The notes under the pieces: model-generated
What the model saw: the letters and a program-made list of their open reading frames with translations, nothing else
The model's database searches: none
Told to the model about the DNA's origin: nothing
Shown here: piece after piece, positions 7,753 through 16,597 of the stretch
How positions within the stretch are numbered: position 1 is the first letter of the stretch
How the letters are laid out: every line of letters starts with the position of its first letter
Translations under genes and position numbers: made by a program
DNA from: Lyngbya sp. HA4199-MV5
GTDB taxonomy: Bacteria > Cyanobacteriota > Cyanobacteriia > Leptolyngbyales > Leptolyngbyaceae
Assembly: GCA_019359375.1 (NCBI GenBank)
Contig: JAHHHL010000019.1
Coordinates: 1 to 64,000, forward strand
Direction: 5' to 3'
Length of the DNA stretch: 64,000 bases

Positions 7753-8160
7753 TCACACCTCAACTTCCCAATCTTCAATCTGCAACCCATCCACGCGCCC
7801 AAATTCTCGTGTGTTGTGAGTGACCAGGGTTAAATTATTTGCCAGGGCGATTGCGGCAATGAGCAAGTCACAGGCACCGATTGGAGTTCCTACATTAGCA
7901 AGACGTGCGCGAACTTGCCCATAGATGATCGCAGCTTCATCATCAAACGGAAGCGATGCAAAGCCTGATAAAAATTCCTGTTGGCGTTCCAACGTTCGCG
8001 TTGGGTTGTTGCTCCGCATTGCACCATAGAACAGTTCGGCTTTGACAATCGAACATACGGTCATCTCCTCCAGAGCAATAGAATGCAAGCGATCGCGCAC
8101 TGAAATCGAACGACCATTCAAATACATCACGCAAACGTTTGTATCCAGTAGATAACGCAT
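7753..8160 (-). CDS. vapC: VapC-family PIN-domain toxin
   Basis: A complete 135-residue PIN ribonuclease, likely cleaving RNA when freed from its antitoxin. The acidic residues of the active site are visible: Asp6 in YLLDTNVC, Glu42 in VKAELFYGA, and Asp98 in IGACDLLIAA, with Asn116 in the THNTREF motif. The order of these motifs resembles the FitB/VapC subgroup. The antitoxin gene lies 3 bases upstream on the same strand, so the two form one unit. Confidence 0.92.
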   Translation of the reverse strand: MRYLLDTNVCVMYLNGRSISVRDRLHSIALEEMTVCSIVKAELFYGAMRSNNPTRTLERQQEFLSGFASLPFDDEAAIIYGQVRARLANVGTPIGACDLLIAAIALANNLTLVTHNTREFGRVDGLQIEDWEVEV

Positions 8161-8163
8161 TCT

Positions 8164-8406
8164 CTAGTCAAACGCTCCGGCAAGATCATCATCAAGGCTC
8201 TCTGAAATTCCGCCATCGTCAAGAATAATAGGGTCATCAGCACAGATGCCATAGAACGGTTCTAGCGATCGTCCAGTAACTGTTGGGGATGGAACAAACT
8301 GATAAATGACCATCACTTCTACATCCCTTTCTGTTAGTCCGACAGGAATATCGAGATGGAGAATGCCATCTTGCCCAATATGCCGATGTACCTTAATACT
8401 TTCCAT
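8164..8406 (-). CDS. antitoxin of the intact VapBC pair
   Basis: An 80-residue product starting at MESIKVHRHIGQDGILHLDI (ATG 8406). The beta-rich N-terminus (HIGQDGILHLDIPVGL) followed by an acidic, flexible tail with many Asp residues is what antitoxins of PIN toxins in cyanobacteria commonly look like. The frame is open 12 codons further upstream, but the internal ATG fits better. It ends 3 bases before the vapC start, so the role is inferred mainly from gene order. Confidence 0.75.
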   Translation of the reverse strand: MESIKVHRHIGQDGILHLDIPVGLTERDVEVMVIYQFVPSPTVTGRSLEPFYGICADDPIILDDGGISESLDDDLAGAFD

Positions 8407-8422
8407 CGTTACTAAATCCGTC

Positions 8423-8663
8423 TTACAAACTGCTGTCCTCACCCAATTCTTGCAAAATTCCCTGCAATTCAGCTATAGCAGCTTCCAGACGATCGCCAAT
8501 CTTGTAGGGTGCATGAATGAACTGTAACGCACCTATTTGAGTTGAGAGAATTTCGACATTCCACGGGAGCGCAGAATGAGATGAAGGGCAAGCGGGATGT
8601 AAGTTCTATGCCGCGTGGCAAACGATCTTTACCAGAAACTGTGATTTTTCCAGATGCAGACAA
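8423..8663 (-). pseudogene. decayed small gene
   Basis: Two minus-strand frames each show protein-like sequence. The first, from 8663, reads MSASGKITVSGKDRLPRGIE. The second, one base shifted, carries WNVEILSTQIGALQFIHAPY and AAIAELQGILQELGEDSSL to a TAA at 8423. Joined through a frameshift near 8570-8620 they would make a protein of about 75-80 residues. I do not recognise the family; its location suggests another small toxin-antitoxin or accessory gene in decay. Confidence 0.35.
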
Positions 8664-8705
8664 CTCGCCGTTCTCTTTGCGATCGTCCTTTAGCTAGCTG
8701 GTTTC

Positions 8706-9047
8706 TTAATTTTGCAGCGCTGGCGGCAAGGTGAAAGTGCCATCGGCATTCGGCTCAAAGTCGATCGCCTGTGTCACGGCATCGAGATTGAGGGAGCCAT
8801 AAATATGAGGAAACAGTTCACCATTTACGGCTTCATAGCGGATGGCTGACTGCACGCGATCGCTTTCCACGCAAAGCAACACTAGCCCAGGCTGTCCGTG
8901 AAAAAAAGCGTTGGCAGTACTGACCACTTGCGTCGGCGTGGAGCAGTGGATAAACCCTTCTGTCTCCAGAGAATCAGCGGTATAGATGCCTTCCTGTTGT
9001 GCGTTCTGCCAGTGCGATCGGGTCGTAATGTGCAAGATCAGCGCCAT
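8706..9047 (-). CDS. DUF952 family protein
   Basis: A 113-residue cytosolic protein matching DUF952: the start LILHITTRSHWQNAQQEG, the block TEGFIHCSTPTQV, and RYEAVNGELFPHIYGSLNLDAV are the conserved blocks of this small single-domain family. The fold is thought to be ADP-ribosyltransferase-like, but no reaction has been firmly assigned. Full length, with no operon partner. Confidence 0.88.
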   Translation of the reverse strand: MALILHITTRSHWQNAQQEGIYTADSLETEGFIHCSTPTQVVSTANAFFHGQPGLVLLCVESDRVQSAIRYEAVNGELFPHIYGSLNLDAVTQAIDFEPNADGTFTLPPALQN

Positions 9048-9217
9048 TGTTCATCCCTGCGTCAGCAAAAACGGCATCCAAAGCCAAAAGCAACCATACA
9101 AGTCGATTCTGCTTCCTGCGCCTGAACTCAAAACTCAAAACCTGGCAGTCAGCGGTCAACTTTTTAGCCTCTAACCTTCATCCCTTAGCCTTCTGCCCCC
9201 TGCCTTCTCATCATGAC

Positions 9218-9355
9218 TCAGCGCCATTGGAGTGGCAGCGACGCTTGCGGCAAGGGCTGATCGTTCCTGGGTGGGTAAGCGATGCCCCCTCCTTCGTGCA
9301 TCAAAATGCCAAGCAAAACGGTGATGGCGGCGGCTCGGAGTAGTTTTTCTAGCAT
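9218..9355 (-). CDS. possible small exported or membrane peptide (45 aa)
   Basis: ATG at 9355 is preceded at 6 bases by GGAGG, a good ribosome-binding site. The frame reads MLEKLLRAAAITVLLGILMH followed by a short Pro/Gln-rich tail (to LPLQWR), ending at 9218. The basic-hydrophobic start could be a signal peptide or single membrane helix. No family is recognised and the length makes chance possible. It lies in the otherwise empty 9048-9460 gap between DUF952 and gamma-glutamyltransferase, which elsewhere holds only heptamer-type repeat debris. Confidence 0.4.
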   Translation of the reverse strand: MLEKLLRAAAITVLLGILMHEGGGIAYPPRNDQPLPQASLPLQWR

Positions 9356-9460
9356 TTTACCCTCCAGCAATGGCAGCGATCGCGGTCTTTGTTCTAATCG
9401 AAGTGTAATGAGGGCATGGCGTTTACACCTCCCCTGGCTAGCTCATCCAATTGGAGGAAC

Positions 9461-11050
9461 CTACCACGCCAGTGCCAGTCCATCGGCTCTCGGTTCAGAG
9501 GCAGCGACCAAAACATCGTTTGATCGCAAAATCATTTGCCCCCGACCGAAAAAGCTGCTGGGTTGGACCACATGACCGCGATCGACAAGGGCAGTAGCAA
9601 TTGCAGGAGAAACTGTTGACTCCAGCCACACCACGTTATCGCGCACAAACTGCCAGCGAGGAGCATCCAGCGCTGTCTGAGGATTCATGCCGTAGTCCAC
9701 TAAATTCACCACCACTTGAAGGTGCCCCTGGGGCTGCATGGCACCGCCCATTACGCCAAACGGTCCGATCGGGTGATGATCACGGGTCAAAAAGCAGGGA
9801 ATAATCGTGTGGAAGGGACGTTTGTTGGGTGCAAGTTGATTGGGATGTCCTGGTTCTAACGTGAATCCGGTGGCGCGATTGTGCAGGGCAATTCCGGTAC
9901 CGGGAACCAGAATGCCGCTGCCAAACCCCATGTAGTTGGATTGGATAAACGACACCATGAGGTCACTATCTGCCGCTGCCAGATAGACCGTGCCGCCTTT
10001 GGGTAAGCCAGGTTCAGCAAGGGGGATGGCGGTATCGCTGATGAGCTGACGACGATCGCGAGCATAGTCCTTGCTCAACAGTGCTGCGTTGCTTAAGGTC
10101 ATGAACTTGGGATCGGCTACGTAACGATGCGCGTCAGCAAACGCCAGCTTCATTGCTTCGATTTGCCAGTGATAGACCTCTGGGGATTCGCGGGGATAGC
10201 GGCTTAGGTCAAACCCTTCCAGTAGGTTGAGTGCCATCAGTGCGGCGATGCCCTGTCCATTAGGGGGGATTTCCCAGACAGTCAGGTCACGGTAGGTGGT
10301 CGCGATCGGCTCAACCCACTCTGCCTGATGGGCGGCGAAATCGGCTTGTGTCAAAAGCCCACCCGTTGCCGCAGCAAAGGTTGCCATCGTTTCTGCCAGC
10401 ACTCCAGTATAGAAACTGTCGCCGCCACTCTGCGCGATCGCCTGTAGCGTTTCAGCATGAGCCGGACTGCGCCAGATTTCTCCCGCCGCAGGAGCGCGAT
10501 CGCCAGGAAAAAAGGTCTGTTTGAATGCCTGAAACTCATCTCCCTGAAGCGGTAAATAGGTGGCTTCTGCCTGTCTCCACGCCAGAGCCGTTTCAGGCGA
10601 AACGGGATAGCCCGCTTCGGCATAGCGAATAGCAGATGCAAACAACTGCTCAAATGGGAGCTTTCCCCACCGTTCCCAGAGCGATCGCCATGCTGAAACG
10701 CCTCCCGGCACCGTAACGCTCCGCCAGTCCTGTTTGGGTACCTGCTCCATCCCAGCACAATGCTCAATGGTCAGTGCCTGGGGGCTGCGACCAGAAGCAT
10801 TTAGCCCGTGTAATTTGCCATCCCAAACCAGGGCAAACGCATCGGAGCCAATGCCATTGGAGGTGGGTTCAACGACGGTCAGGGCGATCGCGGTTGCTAA
10901 GGCTGCATCCACGGCATTACCGCCCTGCCAGAGCATTTCCATCCCTGCCAGGGTTGCCAGCGGTTGGCTGGTGGCGATCGCGCCTCGCGTGCCCATCACA
11001 ACACGCCGTCCAGAGGGGTAAGGGTAGCGGGTTAAATTCTGAGCGCACAT
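9461..11050 (-). CDS. ggt: gamma-glutamyltransferase
   Basis: A 529-residue Ntn-hydrolase precursor that cleaves or transfers gamma-glutamyl groups from glutathione and related peptides. The large-subunit blocks ATSQPLATLAGMEMLWQGGN, ALATAIALTVVEPTSNGIG and VPGGVSAWRSLWERWGKLP are present. The autoprocessing threonine lies in KGGTVYLAAADSDLM (near residue 350), followed by the small subunit with NYMGFGSG and MGGAMQPQGHLQVV. There is no signal peptide, so the protein is probably cytosolic, as in YwrD-like members. It ends in a region of repeats and has no operon partner. Confidence 0.93.
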   Translation of the reverse strand: MCAQNLTRYPYPSGRRVVMGTRGAIATSQPLATLAGMEMLWQGGNAVDAALATAIALTVVEPTSNGIGSDAFALVWDGKLHGLNASGRSPQALTIEHCAGMEQVPKQDWRSVTVPGGVSAWRSLWERWGKLPFEQLFASAIRYAEAGYPVSPETALAWRQAEATYLPLQGDEFQAFKQTFFPGDRAPAAGEIWRSPAHAETLQAIAQSGGDSFYTGVLAETMATFAAATGGLLTQADFAAHQAEWVEPIATTYRDLTVWEIPPNGQGIAALMALNLLEGFDLSRYPRESPEVYHWQIEAMKLAFADAHRYVADPKFMTLSNAALLSKDYARDRRQLISDTAIPLAEPGLPKGGTVYLAAADSDLMVSFIQSNYMGFGSGILVPGTGIALHNRATGFTLEPGHPNQLAPNKRPFHTIIPCFLTRDHHPIGPFGVMGGAMQPQGHLQVVVNLVDYGMNPQTALDAPRWQFVRDNVVWLESTVSPAIATALVDRGHVVQPSSFFGRGQMILRSNDVLVAASEPRADGLALAW

Positions 11051-11091
11051 GCATTCATCAGCGGTAGCGCAGGGTGATCACGCAAATCTCG

Positions 11092-12777
11092 TTATCGATC
11101 AAGGGCGGCATTCAACAAAACGAGGGTAAACGTTGTTTGATTAACAGCACTTTCAACGTGAAGCTCTGCGCCCATTTGAGTCGCTAACTTCTGCACCAGG
11201 GTGAGACCTAAGCCAGTGCCACCCTGTTTCCAGCGATCGCTACCCACAACTCGATAAAACTTGTCAAAAATATGATTCAAGTCGTTGGGCATAATTTCAA
11301 TACCCGTGTTTCTCACCTGCAATTGTATTCCGCCAAACGCCACAGTTCCACTAACCATAATGGTTTCACCGGGAGGGGTATACTTACAGGCATTATTCAG
11401 CAGTTCGGTAAGAATGCGCTCCAGGCTAGCCGAGTCAACCCACAAAGCAGGTAGATCTGGCATAGGTGCTACCTGCAACGTCTGCTGTCGATTCTGCGTG
11501 CGTTCCTGGAAGCGCGCGACGAGGGGTGGTAGCCAGTGTTGCAGCCAGAGCCTTTCACACTCAGCAATATGTGTACCCGCTTCGAGACGCTGCAAATCAA
11601 GCAAATCATTGATGAGACTGATTTCGCGTTCGCACTCATCTCGCAAAATCTGCAAATACTGAGCCGGTTTTGGGTCTAAGCATTCGTTAGAGCTGCGCTG
11701 CAACAATGCCAGTTCTAACATGCGAATCGACATTTTCATGTTCGACACGGGGGTACGCAACTCGTGCGAAACGGTACTGAGAAAATCGTCTTTGAGCTGG
11801 TTGAGGGTCTCTAGTTTGGCAACTTGTGTTTGGGCAGCGCGATACAGTCTGGCTTGGCGCAAGGCGATCGCGCACTGGGTCGCTACTTGCTGTGCCAAAC
11901 GCAAGTCCAGATCCTTGAAGCCATAGTCGCGATCGGTGATCAGCCATAGATCACCTAACACTTCCTGGTCGTCTTCAATGGGACACGCCAGAATTGCAAC
12001 GCGTCCTCGCATCGGGCTAGTGTACAAGGGGCAAAACTGGCAGTACTGTCCTGCTAAAAGTTGGGCATAAAGCTCCGGGCACTCCGACATTTGAGCCACA
12101 TGCCCTTGAAACGAGAGAATTGACGGGTTGTATTCATAGGCGATCGTTGAGGTTTCTGCATCCAAATCGTAGAGTCCAGCATGACAGCTATTAACTCCCA
12201 TACCAGTTCCCAACTCTTGCACGGCTGTTTGCAAAATTTGAGCCTCATCCAGACTGTCGCGCACCTTATCGGTGATGCGTTTGAGTGCCGCTTCAAAATC
12301 CGACGCTAGATGGAGTTGCGCCATACGTTGCTGCACTTCTTGCTCCAAGCTGGTGTTAGATTCCTGCGCTTGCTGATACAGTTCTGTCTGCTGGATCGCC
12401 GTTTGTTCTCGCCCTTTGAGGTCTTGAGCTGTATTCTGAAGCTTGCCACAAAGCACGCTGGTCAAAGCGCCACTCACGCTAAACAGCCCCAAAGCAACTG
12501 AGTTGTCCGCCATCCCAACAAACGATTCCACGGGTTGGAAAACGTAGTAGCTATAAGCCAATGCCGCTGTTCCCGTCGTGACCAGTCCAGCACCCGTGCC
12601 GCTGTACCAGGCGCTGATCAGCACCGCAATGAGATACGCCAATAGTGAGATAGGGGTCGAGATCGCCCAAACGCTAAAGAGTTGAGCCACCAGTAAAGCA
12701 ACGGAGATGGTCAACGCACTAACGGCATACCTCAACCCCTGAGCGCGTGATAACCAATTCATGAGATCTCTAAGCAA
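11092..12777 (-). CDS. membrane-bound sensor histidine kinase (DUF4118-GAF-HisKA-HATPase)
   Basis: A 561-residue hybrid of an N-terminal four-helix membrane region (about 15-112, similar to the DUF4118 part of KdpD), a coiled-coil linker (about 118-155), a GAF domain (about 160-325), a HisKA domain with STVSHELRTPVSNM, and a HATPase domain with NNACKYTPPGETI and GGTGLGLTLVQKLA. The GAF region holds a Cys-rich stretch (YCQFCPLYTSP) that could bind a cofactor or metal, which is inference. No response regulator is adjacent, so the kinase appears orphan. Start ATG 12777; MNWLSRAQ five codons in is an alternative. Confidence 0.9.
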   Translation of the reverse strand: MLRDLMNWLSRAQGLRYAVSALTISVALLVAQLFSVWAISTPISLLAYLIAVLISAWYSGTGAGLVTTGTAALAYSYYVFQPVESFVGMADNSVALGLFSVSGALTSVLCGKLQNTAQDLKGREQTAIQQTELYQQAQESNTSLEQEVQQRMAQLHLASDFEAALKRITDKVRDSLDEAQILQTAVQELGTGMGVNSCHAGLYDLDAETSTIAYEYNPSILSFQGHVAQMSECPELYAQLLAGQYCQFCPLYTSPMRGRVAILACPIEDDQEVLGDLWLITDRDYGFKDLDLRLAQQVATQCAIALRQARLYRAAQTQVAKLETLNQLKDDFLSTVSHELRTPVSNMKMSIRMLELALLQRSSNECLDPKPAQYLQILRDECEREISLINDLLDLQRLEAGTHIAECERLWLQHWLPPLVARFQERTQNRQQTLQVAPMPDLPALWVDSASLERILTELLNNACKYTPPGETIMVSGTVAFGGIQLQVRNTGIEIMPNDLNHIFDKFYRVVGSDRWKQGGTGLGLTLVQKLATQMGAELHVESAVNQTTFTLVLLNAALDR

Positions 12778-13012
12778 CGAGTGATGACAGCGTTACGTCT
12801 GACACTTGCTGCTAGCCTCCCAGCCCCTTTTTCTTCAGCACGATGAACTGCAAAGTATTGGACGAGTATCTTCTTGCAGAAAACGACGATCGGCACCACT
12901 GAAAACGAATCTAGAAGTGAAGAGCAAGAGTCTACTAGACAAACTTGCCTCCAACTTAAGTTCAGCTCACGAGCATTGGCATTCGTCTTGAGAGAGAGAT
13001 AAACACTTAAAC

Positions 13013-14740
13013 CTAATACTTTCGCTCCTGGGGTTGGAACATGGTGATCACAACAGGCTTGTAGCTGATGTCAATACCAGCGGGAGAATAATATGTCAGC
13101 GTGTGCTTGAGGAAGTTCGCATCATCGCGATCGGGATAGTCTTCCCGCGAATGAGAGCCACGGCTTTCCTGACGATTGAGCGCAGAGGTGAGAATCATTT
13201 CGCCCACAATCATCAAGTTGCGGAGTTCCAGCGCTTCCGTAATTTCGGTATTCCACAGCTTGCCCTTGTCATCCAGGCGCACCTGGCTATAGCGCTGCTG
13301 GATTTCCTTCAGCTTTGTCAACCCTTCGCGCATGACGGCTTCGGTACGAAACACGCCGCAATGATCGGTCATGCAATCTTGATACGCCTGCCGAATTTCT
13401 GCGATGCGGTAGTGTCCTGGCTGATCGAGCAATGCCTGAATCTGGTTCTGGCTCTCGTTGAGATAACGGGCTTCGTCTACCTCTGGCAGTTTGCGGTTCT
13501 GGATGTACTGGGCGATCGCAGCCCCCGTCCGTCGTCCATACACCACACACTCCAGCAACGAGTTACTGCCCAACCGGTTGGCTCCATGCACCGACACACA
13601 GGCCGCTTCCCCTGCCGCAAAAAAGCCATCCACCAGCTCATCGGCACTGCGTCGCACCTGACCATCCGTATTCACCGGAATGCCACCCATTGAGTAATGC
13701 ACCGTCGGACGAATGGGCATCGGCTGCGTCACCGCATCCACATTCACCAGACGATGGGCTTCTTCCCAGCAGAAGGGCACGCGACTCATGATCTTTTCTC
13801 GACCCATGTGGCGCAAATCCAGATACACGCAGGGACCACCCGCCTTGCCATCAGGATAAACCCCTCGTCCTGCGCGAATTTCGCGGGTGATGGCTCTGGA
13901 GGTAATGTCACGAGGAGCCAGTTCCATGCGGCTGGGCGCATAGTCTTCCATAAACCGCCGCCCGTCGCTGTTGATCAGGTAGGCACCTTCTCCCCGTACC
14001 GCTTCTGAAATCAACACCCCAACGGGATACAGCCCTGTGGGATGAAACTGCACAAACTCAATATCTTCTAGCGGCAACCCCACCAGCGCCGTCATGGAAA
14101 GTCCATCGCCTGTAGAAGCGTAGTCGTTGGACGTGGTGTTGTAAACGCGCCCATAGCCGCCTGTGGCGAACATGACTGCCTTCGCACGGACGATCGCCAA
14201 CTGACCATCCTCAAGGCGATACATCACCACACCCTTTGCCTGCCCTTCTTCCAGAATGAGCCGCAGCACGTACCACTCGTCGTAAATGGTGACACCGCGA
14301 CTCAGCAGATTGCAGACCAACTCATGCAAAATGGCGTGTCCCGTTTTGTCGGCCGCATAACAGGTGCGGTTGTGCGCGTGTCCCCCAAACGCTCGTTGGG
14401 CAATGCGTCCATCCGGCAGGCGCGAAAACAGCACGCCCATGTGTTCCAGGTCAATGACCACATCCGGGGCTTCACGGGTCAACAACTCTACCGCATCCTG
14501 ATCGGCAAGGTAATCTGCCCCTTTCACCGTATCGAAGGCATGAGCCTCCCAACTGTCGGCAGAGTCTACGTTTCTTAAAGACGCTGCAATGCCGCCCTGA
14601 GCTGCGACAGAGTGCGATCGAATGGGGTGCGTTTTAGCCACCACTGCCACATTTAAGGAGGGATCAGTGCGAATAATTTCCAGGGCAGCCCGCGATCCTG
14701 CCAGTCCACCACCCACAATGATTACGTCATGCTCAATCAT
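13013..14740 (-). CDS. sdhA: succinate dehydrogenase / fumarate reductase flavoprotein subunit
   Basis: A 575-residue FAD-dependent subunit that oxidises succinate and feeds electrons to an iron-sulfur partner. It shows the dinucleotide-binding start [18 protein letters not shown], His43 in [10 protein letters not shown] (the position of covalent FAD in the family), [20 protein letters not shown], and the active-site region [20 protein letters not shown] with RFMEDYAP. Length and motifs are complete. No sdhB or membrane anchor gene is next to it, which is usual in cyanobacteria, where the subunits are scattered. Confidence 0.95.
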   Translation of the reverse strand: MIEHDVIIVGGGLAGSRAALEIIRTDPSLNVAVVAKTHPIRSHSVAAQGGIAASLRNVDSADSWEAHAFDTVKGADYLADQDAVELLTREAPDVVIDLEHMGVLFSRLPDGRIAQRAFGGHAHNRTCYAADKTGHAILHELVCNLLSRGVTIYDEWYVLRLILEEGQAKGVVMYRLEDGQLAIVRAKAVMFATGGYGRVYNTTSNDYASTGDGLSMTALVGLPLEDIEFVQFHPTGLYPVGVLISEAVRGEGAYLINSDGRRFMEDYAPSRMELAPRDITSRAITREIRAGRGVYPDGKAGGPCVYLDLRHMGREKIMSRVPFCWEEAHRLVNVDAVTQPMPIRPTVHYSMGGIPVNTDGQVRRSADELVDGFFAAGEAACVSVHGANRLGSNSLLECVVYGRRTGAAIAQYIQNRKLPEVDEARYLNESQNQIQALLDQPGHYRIAEIRQAYQDCMTDHCGVFRTEAVMREGLTKLKEIQQRYSQVRLDDKGKLWNTEITEALELRNLMIVGEMILTSALNRQESRGSHSREDYPDRDDANFLKHTLTYYSPAGIDISYKPVVITMFQPQERKY

Positions 14741-14967
14741 GCTGTGCGATCGCCATCCAAACTCACTCCATCTATCTTGACAGAAGGTGAGGGGAGAGGA
14801 GTAAGGGGTAGAAAGGCAGGAGGGAGGGGACAGGGGGGCAAGAGGGGCAGGGGAGTAGGGATAGTTGCCAGTATTCGGTTGTCGGTGATTCAGTTATACC
14901 AATGCTTTCAACGCTCATGGTTCACTGGCAACTGTTTCACTGATACCTGATGCCTGTTCAAACCTTT

Positions 14968-15001
14968 CAGCCTTTAGCCTTCATCCTTTATCCCTCATCC
15001 C
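14968..15001. repeat. degenerate heptamer repeats
   Basis: Consecutive words of the type CCTTTAG, CCTTCAT, CCTTTAT and CCCTCAT. The same words, on one strand or the other, occur at 3126-3168, 9168-9204, 56397-56441 and 63110-63160. The flanking 14780-14860 is a purine-rich stretch of GGGAG/AGGGG words. Confidence 0.55.
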
Positions 15002-15021
15002 TCTCCTCTCCCCTTACTCCT

Positions 15022-15342
15022 TCACCCCGCTGCTTGTGCTGGGCGCTGACTAGAAACGTTCGTTGACGTAGGCGTAACATTCCGACTAACCGTTGCTGGG
15101 TCAACTGACATCAACTCAATGTGATTCAACAGCGTGGTTACGAAAGCAAACAGCAAGAACGGTACGGTTAATACTAAAATTAAGCCAACGACTGAAATTG
15201 CATAAATCGGCTTGCTGGCTCCCATCAATGCCAGCGCTGAAGCCAGACTAAGAAAGATTACAATCAACCAAACAATAATCTGACCATAAATGTCGCCAAA
15301 CGAAAGGGTGCAGACCACCCGATATTTTGATAAGTTGCTCAT
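15022..15342 (-). CDS. small membrane protein of unknown function
   Basis: A 106-residue protein with two strong membrane helices (about 21-43 and 47-72), a short loop with NHIELMSVDP, and a Thr/Ser/Pro-rich tail (about 86-106). The N-terminus (SNLSKYRVVCTLSFGDIYGQ) is polar. No catalytic or binding motif is visible and I do not recognise a named family. It stands alone on the minus strand. Confidence 0.65.
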   Translation of the reverse strand: MSNLSKYRVVCTLSFGDIYGQIIVWLIVIFLSLASALALMGASKPIYAISVVGLILVLTVPFLLFAFVTTLLNHIELMSVDPATVSRNVTPTSTNVSSQRPAQAAG

Positions 15343-15520
15343 AAGCCACCTCAGGACGCATTCTAAACCTATACGGTAAGGCTTCTAAGCAGTGCTCGGA
15401 TCATTTCTCAATCTTTCAGAAACGAACGTTACGCAGCTTCATATTTTGAGTGCATCTACTCCAGGTTCATGTTTATGACAACGCTGACTTTAATCCCGAC
15501 TTAGCCCTCATGGTGCTGAC

Positions 15521-16303
15521 ATGGCTGCTTTACCGCCCTTTCTCATTTTATTAGACCTCAGTGCGCTCATGTCGAGCGGCATAAGGCACTGGCAAGAGTT
15601 TTCACGGCTTGGAGAATGTTTTATTCCCAAGGCGGTGCTGGAAGAGATTCAGCTCTTGTGCAACCATGCGATCGAACCGACTCAGGCACGCACGGCACGA
15701 GAATTTGTACGGTTCTTCCCAGAAAGCGGGTGGAAGGCGACGACCTCGATCGCGCATCACCCTGCCTTGAAGCCAAGCGAAGGGCATACCCTGAGTAAAA
15801 AAACACGGCTCTCGCTTGCCGCTGCTCAAGCTGCATACGGGTTAGCGCGCAACCGTCCAGAAGGGTTGGTCGTGGTTGCCGCGAATGATCAGGGCTTGAT
15901 TCAACGGTTGCGGATGCTGGGTACACCCAATCTTTGCGGGATGCCGCTTACCGTTCTGGTGCAGTGGAGCCGTACAGCCCGCAAGCCGCCCGTTGTGGCA
16001 AACCAACTGCACGCGATGCGTCTTATGGTTGGGGTGGTTACGTCAACGGTCAATAACCCATCAACTCCACCGCCTGCTCGATCGCTCCCAAGCCAAAGTT
16101 ACCAAAGCAAGAAGCCGTTGTCTCCAAAGCGATCGATTCGTCCGGCGTATATCTTCTACAATCTGGTGACTCTGGCGATCGTCGCGATCGCCGTTTTAGC
16201 CGTCTGGCGCATTGTCCATCCCCCCAGCTTCGATCGATTCTGGCAGCAACTCCCCTTTGTGAGTCAAGCGCTCGATCAGGCTGACGGAACTAAGATCTCC
16301 TAA
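15521..16303 (+). CDS. PIN-domain protein with C-terminal membrane anchor
   Basis: A 260-residue protein. Residues 6-155 form a PIN-like domain (first acidic residue in FLILLDLSALM; LVVVAANDQGLIQRLRMLG near 116-134 matches the distal acidic/Asn strand of large PIN proteins). A Pro/Ser/Lys-rich linker follows (about 175-205), then one membrane helix (about 208-229) and a short tail. Unlike VapC toxins it has no antitoxin neighbour. Cyanobacteria commonly encode such chromosomal PIN proteins, and a role in RNA processing at the membrane is inference. Confidence 0.75.
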   Translation: MAALPPFLILLDLSALMSSGIRHWQEFSRLGECFIPKAVLEEIQLLCNHAIEPTQARTAREFVRFFPESGWKATTSIAHHPALKPSEGHTLSKKTRLSLAAAQAAYGLARNRPEGLVVVAANDQGLIQRLRMLGTPNLCGMPLTVLVQWSRTARKPPVVANQLHAMRLMVGVVTSTVNNPSTPPPARSLPSQSYQSKKPLSPKRSIRPAYIFYNLVTLAIVAIAVLAVWRIVHPPSFDRFWQQLPFVSQALDQADGTKIS

Positions 16304-16597
16304 AGCGCTAAAAAGTAGAAATTTGGCTCTTGTCGTTCGTTTTCCAGAAGCTAAGGTGCAAGAATTTAATCACGTCGGTATTGCTCATAGGGGCGATCGA
16401 CCGATCGTCTTTACTTGCAAGTAATTTGTCGATTCTATTGAATCCACAATGCTTGGGCAGCCTTTGTGTTTCCCTAAACCAGGGCTGGAAGGTCGCAGGT
16501 TACGGAACCTTAATTAGGCGACCTTGTTCTAACAGCACTCCTCATTGAGGGTTTTGCCCAAAGTGGTACCCTTATTTGAACCAGGCATGGTTCGCTT

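Noticed and set aside
13034-13693. 219-codon plus-strand frame opposite sdhA
   Set aside because: Antisense shadow of a conserved gene; no domain, no ribosome-binding site.
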